The notes under the pieces: model-generated
What the model was told of the DNA's origin: nothing
The model's input: the letters and a program-made list of their open reading frames with translations, nothing else
Databases searched by the model: none
Source of the DNA: Rhodobacterales bacterium LSUCC0031
GTDB lineage: Bacteria > Pseudomonadota > Alphaproteobacteria > Rhodobacterales > Rhodobacteraceae
Reading direction: 5' to 3'
NCBI GenBank assembly: GCA_015689735.1
Contig: WVSP01000001.1
Location: forward strand, 980,001-1,044,000
Length of the DNA: 64,000 nucleotides
Made by a program: the position numbers and the translations under genes
Shown: one piece after another, positions 43,555 through 53,525 of the stretch
How the letters are laid out: each line of letters begins with the position of its first letter
Position numbering within the stretch: position 1 is the first letter of the stretch

Positions 43555-44391
43555 GTGACGATCCCGCAAGCCTTCGACCTTTTGTACATCTTTAACTTCG
43601 AACCCAAACACATGGCGGGAGCGCTGTCGCGGTTTCGCCATTCCTTGGAGAGCATCTGCCGCCAAGGGGTGCGGATCTGCGTTTCGAACAACTCGGCGCA
43701 GTGCATAGAGTCGGTGGTACGAGAGCTTTGTCCCGACGTCTGCTATGTGCACCAGCCGTATAACGGGCCATTCAGTCGGGCGCACGCCATCAATTTTGGT
43801 GTACGTTCTTTGGTGCGTACACCTTATTTCATCGTCTCGGATGTCGATTTGGTTTATCGCCCGCAGCACATTGCAACGCTGGCCGGAAAGTTGGGCGCCA
43901 TCATTGAGCGTACTGACCGGCCCGTGCGGCTGGTTACCTATAACTACAATTTGTCGCCTGTCTATTGTCCTGCATGGATGAATGTGCGGGCTCTACGGCG
44001 CTTCGCACTCACAAGTTCCCCGGGCGAGTCGAGCGACTATGAGGCTTTGCTTAAGCTGCCTAACAATGGCGGAGATTATGCGCACGGCAACGGCGTGATT
44101 CACCTTGAGAGCTTTCTGCGCTTGCGAGGGTACGACGAGAACATGATTGGCTACGGTCCGGAGGATGACCTGTTCAACTGTCGCATCGGCAAAGTCAATG
44201 AGCTGGTATACGACCCGGACCCGCAAACGGCATCCATTCATCTCTGGCATCCGCGCCTGCGCATGATTCAGCATCGGACGAACATGAGAATATGGTGGGA
44301 CATGAAGGCTCACTACAATTCACTAGACAATCCCGGCTGGGATGACGTCACTGCGAACCGCGATCAAGATGACTGGGGGATTATCAAGTGA
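43555..44391 (+). CDS. Glycosyltransferase, GT2/galactosyltransferase-like (GT-A)
   Basis: 278 residues from GTG 43555, which is preceded by AGGGAG. Motifs: FSRAHAINFGVRSLVRTPYFIVSDVDLVY with the DxD (VSDVD), then a GDYAHGNGVIHLESFLRLRGYDE region and YGPEDDLFNCRI. The latter resembles the C-terminal acceptor region of animal and bacterial beta-galactosyl/GalNAc transferases (the W/Y-G-x-EDD motif). It is thus probably a processive or chondroitin-type GT-A enzyme. It overlaps the next gene by 4 bp. Confidence 0.75.
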   Translation: MTIPQAFDLLYIFNFEPKHMAGALSRFRHSLESICRQGVRICVSNNSAQCIESVVRELCPDVCYVHQPYNGPFSRAHAINFGVRSLVRTPYFIVSDVDLVYRPQHIATLAGKLGAIIERTDRPVRLVTYNYNLSPVYCPAWMNVRALRRFALTSSPGESSDYEALLKLPNNGGDYAHGNGVIHLESFLRLRGYDENMIGYGPEDDLFNCRIGKVNELVYDPDPQTASIHLWHPRLRMIQHRTNMRIWWDMKAHYNSLDNPGWDDVTANRDQDDWGIIK

Positions 44392-45383
44392 GTTCTGAAG
44401 TATTCATTTGGACCGAGGTCTTCAATTGCGGCGAGATTGGCAGGGTGGCACTGGACTCCTATCTGGCGCACCATAATAATTTGCCGGTTCATGTCTACGG
44501 TTTTGCCGATGACCTGGCGGAGCTTCCGGATCACCCGATGATCCGGAAGCTGACCTTCCCGTCTGGTCGTCTGGCGCACCTGCGCCACCTAGCTTGGAGT
44601 CGGTTGGGCGTTGGTGAGCCGAACATGACTGAGGAATCCCTGCGAAAGGGATTCCTCCGAGGCCACTTGGGAACGGCGCGTTTGTGGGCCTATCTGATCC
44701 AGACTCGTTCCGAGCGCCACATGGTCCATTTCGATAGCGACGTTATCTTTCTTGGGTCCGCTGTTCAGGATGTCGTCGACCGTCTGGGGCATGCCAGCCT
44801 GGTTGGTCCGGTTCGAGCCTACCGTAACAACCCCAACAAGCGTGACGACGTCCGTCACCTCGCGGACGTTACCCAGACCTGCTGCTTTGGTTTTGAGCGA
44901 ACGAAGATAGACAAGCACGGATTCAGGGAACTGGTGCGCATGTGTCAGGGAAGCTACAACCCGAGGGGGCATCCGGTGATCGACTTCTTCGACCCGGTCA
45001 TGTTCGAGATTCTGGGCAACCGGGGCCGCATCTCCTTTCTGAACCATGATGAAGTTGGAGGCTGCAACTTGGACGGAAGCCGCCAGAATGCTTTCGCTGC
45101 AGTCAATGACTTCGATACGCCGTTCAAGATCGATTTCGGCAGCAAGGTCATCCATTTCTCGGCGGTTGGCTCGGGAGTGAATATCTATCGTAACAAGGCC
45201 GCACGCATCCCAGATAGCTATCGCCAATACGCGTTAGACCGCTACGCCCTGTTTGCCAAGGTCTTCTGTGGTAACGACATCGGCATTGATCTATCGACCT
45301 ATGGCACCCTGATCGATTACCTCAAGAGGATCGATACCGAGCGATGGATTTACCAGGTCGGGTCTGCCGAAGAAAGGCAATGA
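44388..45383 (+). CDS. Uncharacterised probable glycosyltransferase
   Basis: A 331-residue protein that I do not recognise as a named family. It begins VFIWTEVFNCGEIGRVALDSYLAHH and has a MVHFDSDVIFLG segment that looks like a DxD motif. A later stretch reads VIDFFDPVMFEILG and FLNHDEVGGCNL, and KVIHFSAVGSGVN lies near the end. The order resembles GT8-like GT-A enzymes. It is tightly packed (4-bp overlaps) between a GT-A gene and a GT10 gene, which supports a sugar-transfer role. Confidence 0.6.
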   Translation: MSSEVFIWTEVFNCGEIGRVALDSYLAHHNNLPVHVYGFADDLAELPDHPMIRKLTFPSGRLAHLRHLAWSRLGVGEPNMTEESLRKGFLRGHLGTARLWAYLIQTRSERHMVHFDSDVIFLGSAVQDVVDRLGHASLVGPVRAYRNNPNKRDDVRHLADVTQTCCFGFERTKIDKHGFRELVRMCQGSYNPRGHPVIDFFDPVMFEILGNRGRISFLNHDEVGGCNLDGSRQNAFAAVNDFDTPFKIDFGSKVIHFSAVGSGVNIYRNKAARIPDSYRQYALDRYALFAKVFCGNDIGIDLSTYGTLIDYLKRIDTERWIYQVGSAEERQ

Positions 45384-46405
45384 AAGTCGCCTTTGTTGTC
45401 CCGCCCTTTTTCTCGGAGGGGCGTATTTTCGCCGAAAGCGACCCAGTAGCCAACCGGGATGACTGCCTGCGGCCCTTCATCGAACTTCGTCACTCACTGG
45501 CACAACAGGGTGTGACCCTAGCCACTGCTGATGAATTGCCGGTAGGTGAGGCAGACGCGGTTCTGTGTCTGAACATGCCCAAGGCTGGTGACGCGATGTG
45601 GCAAACGGCTGCCCGGCGCAGCATCCCTGTACATGTGATCGCCCTAGAAAGCGAATATATCCATATCCACAACGCAGACCCCGTTCTCATTGCGCGCAGC
45701 TCGAGCATTTTTACCCCGCGAGATGACATCATCGACGGTGCCAAATTCTTGCCGATTCGTTTTGCTCAGCACTTGCGTCCACCGCTGATCCGCCCTTGGG
45801 CTGGTCGCAAGTTCGCTTGTATGGTGTCGGGCAATAAGGCGTCTTCGCATCCGGATGAGCTTTACTCGAGGCGTCTTGACGTAATTCGTTGGTATAACGA
45901 ACATCATCCAGAGCTTTTCGACCTATTCGGTACAGGCTGGGAGACATCTGCGCCGTCTAGCCTGCCCAAGCGCGTTGCGCGCCGATTGCCATTCTTGCGG
46001 TCTCTGCTGGCTCCGAAGCTGAAAGTTTATCGCGGCACCATAGGTCAGAAGCTAGAAACACTCGCAGGCTACCGCTTCAGCTTCTGCTACGAGAACTTCA
46101 GCTCACCTGACGGATGGATTACAGAAAAAATTTTTGATGCCATGTTCGCCGGCTGCGTTCCTGTCTACTGGGGGCCGGGCAACATTGGAAATCATATCCC
46201 TGACACCTGCTACATTGACGCGTCCAAGTTGTCTGAACCTCTGCAAATTCATGAATTGCTGGTTTCCCTCGACGACGCACACTGCCAAGCGATCGTCGCT
46301 TCTATTGAGCGATATCTCGAGAGTGAACAGGCGATCGAATTTTCAATATCGACTTTCGTGACAACCATTGCGCAACAATTATTAAAGCATCAGGAAAAAC
46401 AGTAA
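45380..46405 (+). CDS. GT10 family fucosyltransferase (alpha-1,3/1,4 type)
   Basis: 341 residues from ATG 45380 (ATGA overlap with the previous stop). The key segment is [31 protein letters not shown] (motif [23 protein letters not shown]), the donor-binding signature of family 10. The middle has [23 protein letters not shown], where family members carry FV-SN----R---Y. The donor is normally GDP-L-fucose, which gmd and the Fcl-like gene could supply; if those make GDP-colitose this may be a colitosyltransferase. Confidence 0.88.
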   Translation: MKVAFVVPPFFSEGRIFAESDPVANRDDCLRPFIELRHSLAQQGVTLATADELPVGEADAVLCLNMPKAGDAMWQTAARRSIPVHVIALESEYIHIHNADPVLIARSSSIFTPRDDIIDGAKFLPIRFAQHLRPPLIRPWAGRKFACMVSGNKASSHPDELYSRRLDVIRWYNEHHPELFDLFGTGWETSAPSSLPKRVARRLPFLRSLLAPKLKVYRGTIGQKLETLAGYRFSFCYENFSSPDGWITEKIFDAMFAGCVPVYWGPGNIGNHIPDTCYIDASKLSEPLQIHELLVSLDDAHCQAIVASIERYLESEQAIEFSISTFVTTIAQQLLKHQEKQ

Positions 46406-47352
46406 TGAAGACAGATGATCGAGTACTAGTGACGGGGGGGGCCGGATTTATCGGGTCCCATTTATGCGAGCGTTTGGTTGCCGCTGGAGACGAAGTGCTT
46501 TGCGTGGACAATTTTTTTACCGGCCGTCGTGCCAATGTTGCTAGTCTACTCGGCCACCCCAATTTTGAAATCATGCGACACGACATTACTTGTCCGTTAT
46601 TCGTGGAAGTGGACCGTATTTTCAACCTGGCTTGCCCGGCTAGCCCTATTCACTACCAGTTCGATCCGGTGCAAACCACAAAGACCAGTGTGCATGGGGC
46701 CATCAATATGCTGGGCCTTGCTAAGCGGGTTCGAGCAAAGATCCTCCAGGCATCGACCTCTGAGGTCTACGGAGATCCCGAGGTGCATCCGCAGCCTGAG
46801 GAATACTGGGGTCGGGTCAATCCTATCGGAGTACGCGCCTGCTATGACGAAGGCAAGCGCTGCGCGGAGACCTTGTTTTTTGACTACTACCGTCAACACA
46901 ATGTAGCCATCAAGGTCATCCGCATCTTCAATACCTATGGCCCCCGCATGCATCCCAATGATGGACGCGTAGTCAGCAACTTCATCGTGCAAGCACTGCA
47001 AAACCAAGACATTACTATCTATGGCCGTGGCGAACAAACCCGCAGTTTCTGCTACGTTGATGACCTGATCGACGGCATGCTAAAAATGATGGACTCTGAT
47101 GCCGACTTGGTGGGCCCCATCAATATGGGTAATCCACGTGAATTGAGCATTATCCAACTGGCCGAAACGGTTCTTTCTCTTGTCGGTGGCAGATCAAAAC
47201 TGGTATTTAAACCTCTGCCTAAAGACGACCCTAAGCAACGTCAGCCCGACATTTCCAAGGCGAAGTCCAGCCTAGGCTGGGAGCCCCAAGTATCTCTAGA
47301 GGATGGTTTGGCTCGCACCATCGATTACTTCAGGCGACAAATATGTGAGTAA
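46405..47352 (+). CDS. UDP-glucuronate decarboxylase (UDP-xylose synthase)
   Basis: 315 residues: [85 protein letters not shown] (Tyr/Lys), [21 protein letters not shown]. These are diagnostic of UXS rather than of other SDR epimerases: ACPASP, YWG-VNPIG-R--YDEGKR. It converts UDP-glucuronate to UDP-xylose. The precursor UDP-glucose dehydrogenase is not in the window. It implies a xylose residue in the glycan. Confidence 0.92.
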   Translation: MKTDDRVLVTGGAGFIGSHLCERLVAAGDEVLCVDNFFTGRRANVASLLGHPNFEIMRHDITCPLFVEVDRIFNLACPASPIHYQFDPVQTTKTSVHGAINMLGLAKRVRAKILQASTSEVYGDPEVHPQPEEYWGRVNPIGVRACYDEGKRCAETLFFDYYRQHNVAIKVIRIFNTYGPRMHPNDGRVVSNFIVQALQNQDITIYGRGEQTRSFCYVDDLIDGMLKMMDSDADLVGPINMGNPRELSIIQLAETVLSLVGGRSKLVFKPLPKDDPKQRQPDISKAKSSLGWEPQVSLEDGLARTIDYFRRQICE

Positions 47353-48232
47353 TTCTGTGGAAAACGTGATAGTAGTACATGTTGTGGGAGGGCTGGGCAA
47401 TCAGATGTTCCAGTACGCGTGCGGCCGCGCTGCGGCAGCGCGCTGTGGTGGGCGGTTGCTACTCGATCTTTCCGCGTTTGAGCGCTATAAGTTGCATAGC
47501 TATGGGCTCGACGGCTATCGGATTTCTGCAAAAACCGCCCCTCGCCGCCTGCAGACTAGTTCTGTGCTTCAAGCCAGCCTGCGCCACCTTGGTTTAGCAA
47601 AACCGTGGCAGATGAAGGTGCAGGGATTTGAGTACATCTTGGAGAATCAGGATTTTGAGTTCCAGAGCCGGATACTCGCACAGCATAAAAAAGTTTATTT
47701 GGAAGGGTATTGGCAGGATGAGCGCTACTTTGCCGACTTCGCTGACCTAATCCGAGCTGATTTTCGACCTCGCTGTCCCGGCAATACAACTTACACCAAT
47801 ACCATAGCTGACGGCTCGTTATTGGTATCGCTGCACATTCGTCGCGGAGATTATCTTGATAATCCTATAGCTAACTCAGTCCATGGTGTTTTGGGCTTGA
47901 ACTACTACCAGGAAGCCGTCGAACTAATGGTTAGACGGATCGGTGAACGTTTTCGCATCGTGGTTTTTTCGGATGACATCGAATGGGCGCGCCAAAACCT
48001 TTGTTTTCAGCAACCGTTGAGCTTTGTTCGTGGCTCGGCGGCAACTCCATATGAGGATTTGCTAACGATGGCATCCTGCGACCACCACATCATTGCAAAC
48101 AGCTCTTTCAGTTGGTGGGGGGCTTGGCTCAACCCTTCATTGACGAAGGTAGTAATCACGCCTAGGCGTTGGTATGCGGCACCGGAGCTTGCGCATCATA
48201 ATATTTGTCCCTCCTCTTGGGAGCGCATCTAG
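47345..48232 (+). CDS. GT11 family alpha-1,2-fucosyltransferase
   Basis: About 295 residues. GTG 47345 overlaps the UXS stop; GTG at 47357 is also possible. Family 11 motifs are present: [22 protein letters not shown] at the N-terminus, [11 protein letters not shown] (the H-x-R-R-x-D donor motif), [14 protein letters not shown], and [15 protein letters not shown] near the end. Members transfer fucose from GDP-fucose, and some in O-antigen loci transfer colitose (as WbgN does). It fits the gmd/Fcl/ColD module 20 kb upstream. Confidence 0.92.
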   Translation: MSNSVENVIVVHVVGGLGNQMFQYACGRAAAARCGGRLLLDLSAFERYKLHSYGLDGYRISAKTAPRRLQTSSVLQASLRHLGLAKPWQMKVQGFEYILENQDFEFQSRILAQHKKVYLEGYWQDERYFADFADLIRADFRPRCPGNTTYTNTIADGSLLVSLHIRRGDYLDNPIANSVHGVLGLNYYQEAVELMVRRIGERFRIVVFSDDIEWARQNLCFQQPLSFVRGSAATPYEDLLTMASCDHHIIANSSFSWWGAWLNPSLTKVVITPRRWYAAPELAHHNICPSSWERI

Positions 48233-48243
48233 TCCATGGTCAT

Positions 48244-49269
48244 ATGAGTTCGTGTGCTATGCCTAAAATTAGTGTTATACTACCGATCTATAATGCGCAG
48301 TCATTCATTGCTGATGCTGTAAAAAGTGTTCTGACGCAAAGCGAAAAAGATTTTGAATTAATTCTGATCGATGACGCCTCGTCTGATGATACCCCCCGGA
48401 TATTGGCCAGAATGACAGATCCGCGGGTCAACATCGTTCGCCACGAGGAGAACCTTGGACTTGTAGCGTCTCTGAATGAAGGTCTGCATTTATCTCGCGG
48501 TAGGTTTATCGCACGTATGGATCATGACGACATCGCAATGCCAGATCGATTTGCCCAGCAGCTTGCATTTCTGGAAGTCAATCATTCTGTTGGCGTGGTC
48601 GGTACGGGATATCAATTAATCAATGGCGAGGGTAAACTTGGACCGCGCTATCGCCCACCCGTAACGCATGAAGAAATTAGTTGGGCGATGTCTTTCGTAT
48701 GTCCACTCGCTCACCCCACAGTGGTTGCGCGGCGAGAACTTTTGATAGCCTGTGGTGGCTATAGTGACGCTGCGGCCTATGCAGAAGACTACGACTTATG
48801 GGAGCGTCTTTCGCGCAAAGTGAAGTTTGCCAATCTTCCTGATCCCCTGTTGTTGCTGCGCAAGCACAAAGAAAACATGACTGAGGTGTGGTTGGACAGA
48901 AATATCGCAGTGGCCACTGGTGTAGCTTCACGGCGCATCGCTTTCCTACTTGGTGAAGAAGTTGAACGTGATGTTGTTCGCTGCCTATATACGCAAGGCT
49001 ATCTGCATCAAGAGCGGATTGAACATTCAATTGAATTAATTATGCGTTTGATGCACGTGTGTAAGACTAAGTATCCATCGGTACACCGGATCATACAGCA
49101 CGATGCTGCTATACGCATCGCACTGATGGGCTTGCGTGCGAAACGTCCTAGTCTCGCCCTTACTTGCCTTTTTCAGGCTTCCAAGTTGAACCCGAACTTG
49201 GCAAGTGAGCTAGTGAAAAAATTAATGCGGCGCATATTCAACAAGGGTGTAGTCCAGCTGGTAGGTTGA
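48244..49269 (+). CDS. Glycosyltransferase family 2
   Basis: 341 residues from ATG 48244 (ATG 48259 starts exactly at the domain). It has KISVILPIYNAQSFIADAVKSV, LILIDDASSDDT, FIARMDHDDIAMPDRFAQQ with MDHDD as metal motif, CPLAHPTVVARRELL and YAEDYDLWERLS as base region. A typical O-antigen transferase. The stop is followed by 60 bp before the next transferase. The segment is AT-rich. Donor unknown. Confidence 0.87.
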   Translation: MSSCAMPKISVILPIYNAQSFIADAVKSVLTQSEKDFELILIDDASSDDTPRILARMTDPRVNIVRHEENLGLVASLNEGLHLSRGRFIARMDHDDIAMPDRFAQQLAFLEVNHSVGVVGTGYQLINGEGKLGPRYRPPVTHEEISWAMSFVCPLAHPTVVARRELLIACGGYSDAAAYAEDYDLWERLSRKVKFANLPDPLLLLRKHKENMTEVWLDRNIAVATGVASRRIAFLLGEEVERDVVRCLYTQGYLHQERIEHSIELIMRLMHVCKTKYPSVHRIIQHDAAIRIALMGLRAKRPSLALTCLFQASKLNPNLASELVKKLMRRIFNKGVVQLVG

Positions 49270-49329
49270 ATGCATATCAGTAAGTTTGTTTAGGCTCGCT
49301 CTAATCGCCCTCCAACGTCTTCGAGTTTT

Positions 49330-50388
49330 ATGACCCAGCCTCGCAAACCCAAACTGATCATACAGGCCAGCAACATTCATCAAGGAGGTGGTAAGGTACT
49401 ACTCTCGTCCTTGTTACAGGGCTTGCCGCACTCTTGGCCGGTTTTGCTATTTGCAGACAGTCGAATGTCACTTGATGCACTTGATGAACGGGTCGTGGTA
49501 CGACGCGTGGAACCTAACTTGTCGGCGCGTTTTTCAGCAGAAAGACAAATGGTGCAGGAGACTATGCCGGGTGATCGCATCCTATGCTTCGGAAATCTGC
49601 CGCCATTATTTCCATTGGCCGCACATGTCACACTGTTCGTTCAGAACCGCCTTCTCATCGAAGACAGCGATTTGAGTGGCTACTCTCTCTTGGTGCGATT
49701 GCGCTTAGCTCTCGAGCGTAAGTGGTTGGCGCGGTGCCTTGCTCATTGTGATGAAGTGGTGGTTCAGACAGCGACTATGGCACGGATATTTACGCAACGC
49801 TTCCCAGATGCGCCCGCGCCGCGCATCCTCGCTTTCATGCATGGAGCTGATGTCCCTAAGCACCTTATCGAAGGGGCAGACATACCAAGTACCCCAGTGG
49901 TAGATTTCTTGTACGTCGCAAATGGAGAACCTCATAAGAACCACTTGGTATTGCTGGAAGCTTGGTGCCTTCTTGCTGACTGCGGCATACACCCATCTTT
50001 AATGCTTACGATTGATACCCGAAAATACACTTCGCTGGCTTTGTCGATTAACCAGGCTGTGGCCACCCATGATCTCAAGATTGTTAACATTGGCGCCGTC
50101 GCTCATGAAGATGCGATAGCACTGTATCGACAAGCGTGCGCCTTACTTTACCCATCTACACTAGAGGCTTTTGGCATTCCACTGTTAGAGGCTCGCCAAG
50201 CTGGGGTCGATGTTCTCGCTCCTGAGCGCGACTATGTGCGCGACATTTTAGATCCAGTCGAAAGTTTCGACCCGGGCTCAGCTGTATCGATCGCGCGCGC
50301 TGTCCGGCGCTATCTTGGCCAGAGTGAGCCGCGTTACCCCGCTGTTCCGGCGGCGGATTTTTTGAACGAATTATTGGCGCAGTCGTGA
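49330..50388 (+). CDS. Glycosyltransferase family 4
   Basis: 352 residues. The N-terminus reads KLIIQASNIHQGGGKVLLSSLL. The C-terminal donor domain has FLYVANGEPHKNHLVLLEAW and YPSTLEAFGIPLLEARQAG, the ES-x-EAFG-x-x-x-LEA glutamate motif of family 4. It is close in plan to mannosyl- and fucosyl-type O-antigen transferases. A short gap and ribosome-poor leader separate it from its neighbours, but the strand is the same. Donor unknown. Confidence 0.85.
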   Translation: MTQPRKPKLIIQASNIHQGGGKVLLSSLLQGLPHSWPVLLFADSRMSLDALDERVVVRRVEPNLSARFSAERQMVQETMPGDRILCFGNLPPLFPLAAHVTLFVQNRLLIEDSDLSGYSLLVRLRLALERKWLARCLAHCDEVVVQTATMARIFTQRFPDAPAPRILAFMHGADVPKHLIEGADIPSTPVVDFLYVANGEPHKNHLVLLEAWCLLADCGIHPSLMLTIDTRKYTSLALSINQAVATHDLKIVNIGAVAHEDAIALYRQACALLYPSTLEAFGIPLLEARQAGVDVLAPERDYVRDILDPVESFDPGSAVSIARAVRRYLGQSEPRYPAVPAADFLNELLAQS

Positions 50389-50438
50389 GGGTGCGCCTGT
50401 CTGGTCCAATCGAATAGTCCAATCTTTTTCACTCTTTC

Positions 50439-51662
50439 ATGCGCTTATTGATAGTTTCCCAATACTTCTGGCCCGAGTCCTTCCGCATCAACGAGGTCGC
50501 GCGTTCCCTCGTCGAGCGTGGGATCGTGGTGGACGTGTTGACCGGAAAGCCCAATTACCCAGAAGGCAAAATTTTTCCAGGATACCAGGCGGCTTTCTGC
50601 ATGCGCGAAAAGTGGCATGGGGTCAGTGTTTTCCGGGTGCCTCTGTTTCCCCGTGGAGTTAAGAGTGGTATCCGTCTGATCCTTAACTACATGTCGTTCA
50701 TACTTTCGGGCACGATCCTCGGTGCTTGGCAACTTCGAAAAATCAAGAGCGACATCATATTTGTATATGCGCCGTCACCACTGTTGCAGGCCCTTCCGGC
50801 TCTTTGCCTCGGGCGGATCAAACGCATCCCCGTTGTAGTGTACGTTCAGGACTTGTGGCCGGAAAGCCTCGCGGCGACGGGATACGTCCGCAATCGTCTC
50901 GCCCTTCGCATGGTCGAGACGCTGGTGAAATTAATTTATCGCCGATCAGCGCTGATATTGGTTTCGTCGCGGCCGTTTCTGAGCCCGATAGAGAGGTTTT
51001 CTCCATCTGCTGAAATAATTTATTATCCTAACTCTGTAGATCCTTCATTCTGTAATCCGGATGGCGAACTCAAACCTGAGGTTCCTGCTCTGGATAAGGG
51101 ATTTTGCGTTGTCTTTGCTGGCAATGTTGGCGCGGCACAGGCGGTCCATGTCATTTCCGAAGCCGCAGAGCGGCTGCGGGATCATGATGATATCCGCTTG
51201 GTGGTGCTCGGAACGGGGAGTGAACTTGAATGGATGCATGCCCGGATTGCTGAACTCGGACTGAGCAATCTTTTCTTAGTTGGGAGATTCCCGGTCGAGG
51301 CTATGCCTCATCTTCTTTCGCGCGCGGATGTACTGCTTGCTACTCTTGCAGATCAGTCAATTTTTGCAATTACCGTGCCTAACAAGATCCAAGCTTATAT
51401 GGCCGTTGGTCGGCCGATTATTGCTTCGATGAATGGTGAAGGCGCGAGGCTCGTGCTGGAAGCTGAAGCTGGAATTTCTGTGCCTGCTGAGGATGGCAAG
51501 GCGTTGGCTGATGCCATACTGAAGTTGCATTCGATGCCAGCCATGGATCGCGACCGTCTTGGAGAAAATGGCCGACGTTACTATCGGCAACATTTCGATC
51601 ACGACCAATTGGTGGATGAGTTGATTGGCCATTTGACCAAAGTTATGAAGGCAAAGCAATGA
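50439..51662 (+). CDS. WbuB-like GT4 transferase (probable N-acetyl-L-6-deoxyhexosamine transferase)
   Basis: A 407-residue GT-B protein beginning MRLLIVSQYFWPESFRINEVA, with VLTGKPNYPEGKIFPGY near residue 35, PVVVYVQDLWPESLAATG, YYPNSVDP, FAGNVGAAQAVHVI and a GRPIIASMNGEGARLVLEAEAG region. The start and the QDLWPES segment are the mark of WbuB-type enzymes, which add FucNAc or a related sugar. Three genes for an L-configured 2-acetamido-2,6-dideoxyhexose follow at once with a 4-bp overlap, so this is the probable transferase for that sugar. Confidence 0.85.
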   Translation: MRLLIVSQYFWPESFRINEVARSLVERGIVVDVLTGKPNYPEGKIFPGYQAAFCMREKWHGVSVFRVPLFPRGVKSGIRLILNYMSFILSGTILGAWQLRKIKSDIIFVYAPSPLLQALPALCLGRIKRIPVVVYVQDLWPESLAATGYVRNRLALRMVETLVKLIYRRSALILVSSRPFLSPIERFSPSAEIIYYPNSVDPSFCNPDGELKPEVPALDKGFCVVFAGNVGAAQAVHVISEAAERLRDHDDIRLVVLGTGSELEWMHARIAELGLSNLFLVGRFPVEAMPHLLSRADVLLATLADQSIFAITVPNKIQAYMAVGRPIIASMNGEGARLVLEAEAGISVPAEDGKALADAILKLHSMPAMDRDRLGENGRRYYRQHFDHDQLVDELIGHLTKVMKAKQ

Positions 51663-52510
51663 AAATATTGGTGCTCGGATCTAGCGGCATGATTGGCCGC
51701 ACGATGTTTTACATCCTTGCTCAACGCCCAGACTGGCAAGTGATTGGATCTGTGCGCGAAATGGCGTTCAAGGGCACGGCACCCGGCTGTGTTTTGGCGG
51801 GTATTGATCTTACTAATCAAGACCATTTGGAGTCCATGTTTGCTCAGACGCATCCAGAAGTCGTGATTAACTGTGCTGGTTTAACTAAGCACCATCCTGA
51901 GGGTAACAGTCCCATTCCAGCACTTGCAATAAATGCATTGTTGCCGCACAGGCTTGCGCAACTATGCGAGATCGTTAGCGCAAGATTTATCCATGTAAGC
52001 ACGGATTGCGTGTTTTCTGGAAGCGTTGGTAATTACAATGAACGAGCTGCTACCGACGCAACTGATGTCTATGGAAAGACCAAGGCACTCGGGGAGGTTG
52101 CTATAGGTAATGCGATCACGTTGCGCACCTCCACCATCGGACACGAACTGGGCACTCGCTTTGGTCTGTTGGAATGGTTCCTTGCTCAAGAGCAATGCAA
52201 GGGGTTCCGACATGCAATTTTTTCTGGGCTACCCACAGTGGAATTTGCACGCGTGGTGCGGGATGTAGTCATTCCCAACCCATCGTTAAGAGGCTTATAT
52301 CACGTGGGGGCTGAAAAAATTGACAAGCTTAGCCTTTTACGGTTGATAGCGGACGTTTACCGGAAGGATATAGATATTGATGTAGATGAAACGTTTAAGA
52401 TTGATCGAAGCCTAAACTCTGATAAATTTCTGGCGGCGACTGGATATCGAGCACCAGCTTGGCCTGAACTAATTGAAGCGATGTACCAAGACCATGTCTC
52501 TAGAGGGTAG
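51659..52510 (+). CDS. RmlD-like UDP-sugar 4-ketoreductase (WbvR type)
   Basis: A 283-residue RmlD-type SDR: KILVLGSSGMIGRTMFYIL, INCAGLTKHHPEG, HVSTDCVFSGSVGNY, DVYGKTKALGEV (Tyr/Lys) and LRTSTIGHELGT. In the L-FucNAc pathway the corresponding enzyme (FnlB/WbjC/CapF) is longer and carries a C-terminal cupin. This protein lacks that cupin and has the length of WbvR, which makes UDP-L-RhaNAc on the way to UDP-L-QuiNAc. The genes on either side fit both pathways, so the missing cupin is the deciding evidence. Confidence 0.78.
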   Translation: MKILVLGSSGMIGRTMFYILAQRPDWQVIGSVREMAFKGTAPGCVLAGIDLTNQDHLESMFAQTHPEVVINCAGLTKHHPEGNSPIPALAINALLPHRLAQLCEIVSARFIHVSTDCVFSGSVGNYNERAATDATDVYGKTKALGEVAIGNAITLRTSTIGHELGTRFGLLEWFLAQEQCKGFRHAIFSGLPTVEFARVVRDVVIPNPSLRGLYHVGAEKIDKLSLLRLIADVYRKDIDIDVDETFKIDRSLNSDKFLAATGYRAPAWPELIEAMYQDHVSRG

Positions 52511-52514
52511 TCAA

Positions 52515-53525
52515 ATGTTTGATGATCGTGTTTTGCTGATTACTGGAGGAACCGGTTCTTTTGGTCAGACCGCTCTTAACCGATTTCTGACGACTGGGGT
52601 TCGCGAGATCCGAGTGTTTAGCCGGGATGAGAAAAAGCAGGAAGACATACGTCTCGCACTTAGCGACGAAAGGCTGAAGTTCTACATCGGTGACGTGAGG
52701 GATCCAGACAGTCTTCGTGCTGCTATGAAGGGTGTTGACTATGTGTTTCATGCGGCTGCTCTGAAGCAGGTACCGTCGTGTGAGTTTTATCCAATGGAGG
52801 CGGTGAAGACCAATGTGATTGGAACGGAAAATGTACTGAAGTCCGCCACGGAGTGTGGGGTGCAAAGGGTTGTGGTGCTTAGTACCGACAAAGCCGTCTA
52901 TCCAATCAACGCCATGGGTATTTCCAAGGCTATGGCGGAAAAAGTTATGGTGGCCTCCGCACGTGCCCAAAGGCCTGACGAAACGGTGTTGTGCGCCACC
53001 AGATATGGTAATGTTATGGCCTCGCGAGGGTCTGTAATCCCTCTGTTTGTTTCGCAGATCAAGTCTGGTAAACCAATCACTGTGACTGATCCAAATATGA
53101 CGCGTTTTCTTATGTCGTTGGAGGATTCGGTAGAGCTCGTATTGTATGCATTTAAACATGGTCTTCAAGGTGACATCTTTGTCCAAAAGGCGCCAGCGTC
53201 GACTGTCGCTGATTTAGCGTGGGCCCTGAAAGAGATTTTTGAAAGCGACACTCCGATCAAAATTATTGGTACCCGTCATGGTGAGAAGCTTTTCGAATCG
53301 CTCATTTCCCGCGAGGAGATGGCCCATGCAAAGGAAATGGAAAATTACTTTCGTATCACCTCCGATAAGCGCAACCTCAATTACGAGAAGTATTTCAGCG
53401 ACGGGGATCACGATATCTCTTCGATGGATGACTACACATCGCATAATACACTGCGCCTCAACATTGATCAGGTCAAGCAGTTGTTATTGGGTCTTGATTT
53501 CATTAGGAAAGAATTAAATGCTTAA
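52515..53525 (+). CDS. UDP-GlcNAc 4,6-dehydratase/5-epimerase (FnlA/WbjB/WbvB family)
   Basis: 336 residues from ATG 52515, with AGAGGG in front. It has RVLLITGGTGSFGQTALNRF, EIRVFSRDEKKQEDIR, FHAAALKQVPSCEFYP, STDKAVYPINAMGISKAMAEKVM (Met in the usual Tyr place) and RYGNVMASRGSVIPLF. This soluble family removes water at C4/C6 and inverts C5 of UDP-GlcNAc, the first step to UDP-L-FucNAc and UDP-L-QuiNAc. It overlaps the 2-epimerase gene by 8 bp. Confidence 0.92.
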   Translation: MFDDRVLLITGGTGSFGQTALNRFLTTGVREIRVFSRDEKKQEDIRLALSDERLKFYIGDVRDPDSLRAAMKGVDYVFHAAALKQVPSCEFYPMEAVKTNVIGTENVLKSATECGVQRVVVLSTDKAVYPINAMGISKAMAEKVMVASARAQRPDETVLCATRYGNVMASRGSVIPLFVSQIKSGKPITVTDPNMTRFLMSLEDSVELVLYAFKHGLQGDIFVQKAPASTVADLAWALKEIFESDTPIKIIGTRHGEKLFESLISREEMAHAKEMENYFRITSDKRNLNYEKYFSDGDHDISSMDDYTSHNTLRLNIDQVKQLLLGLDFIRKELNA

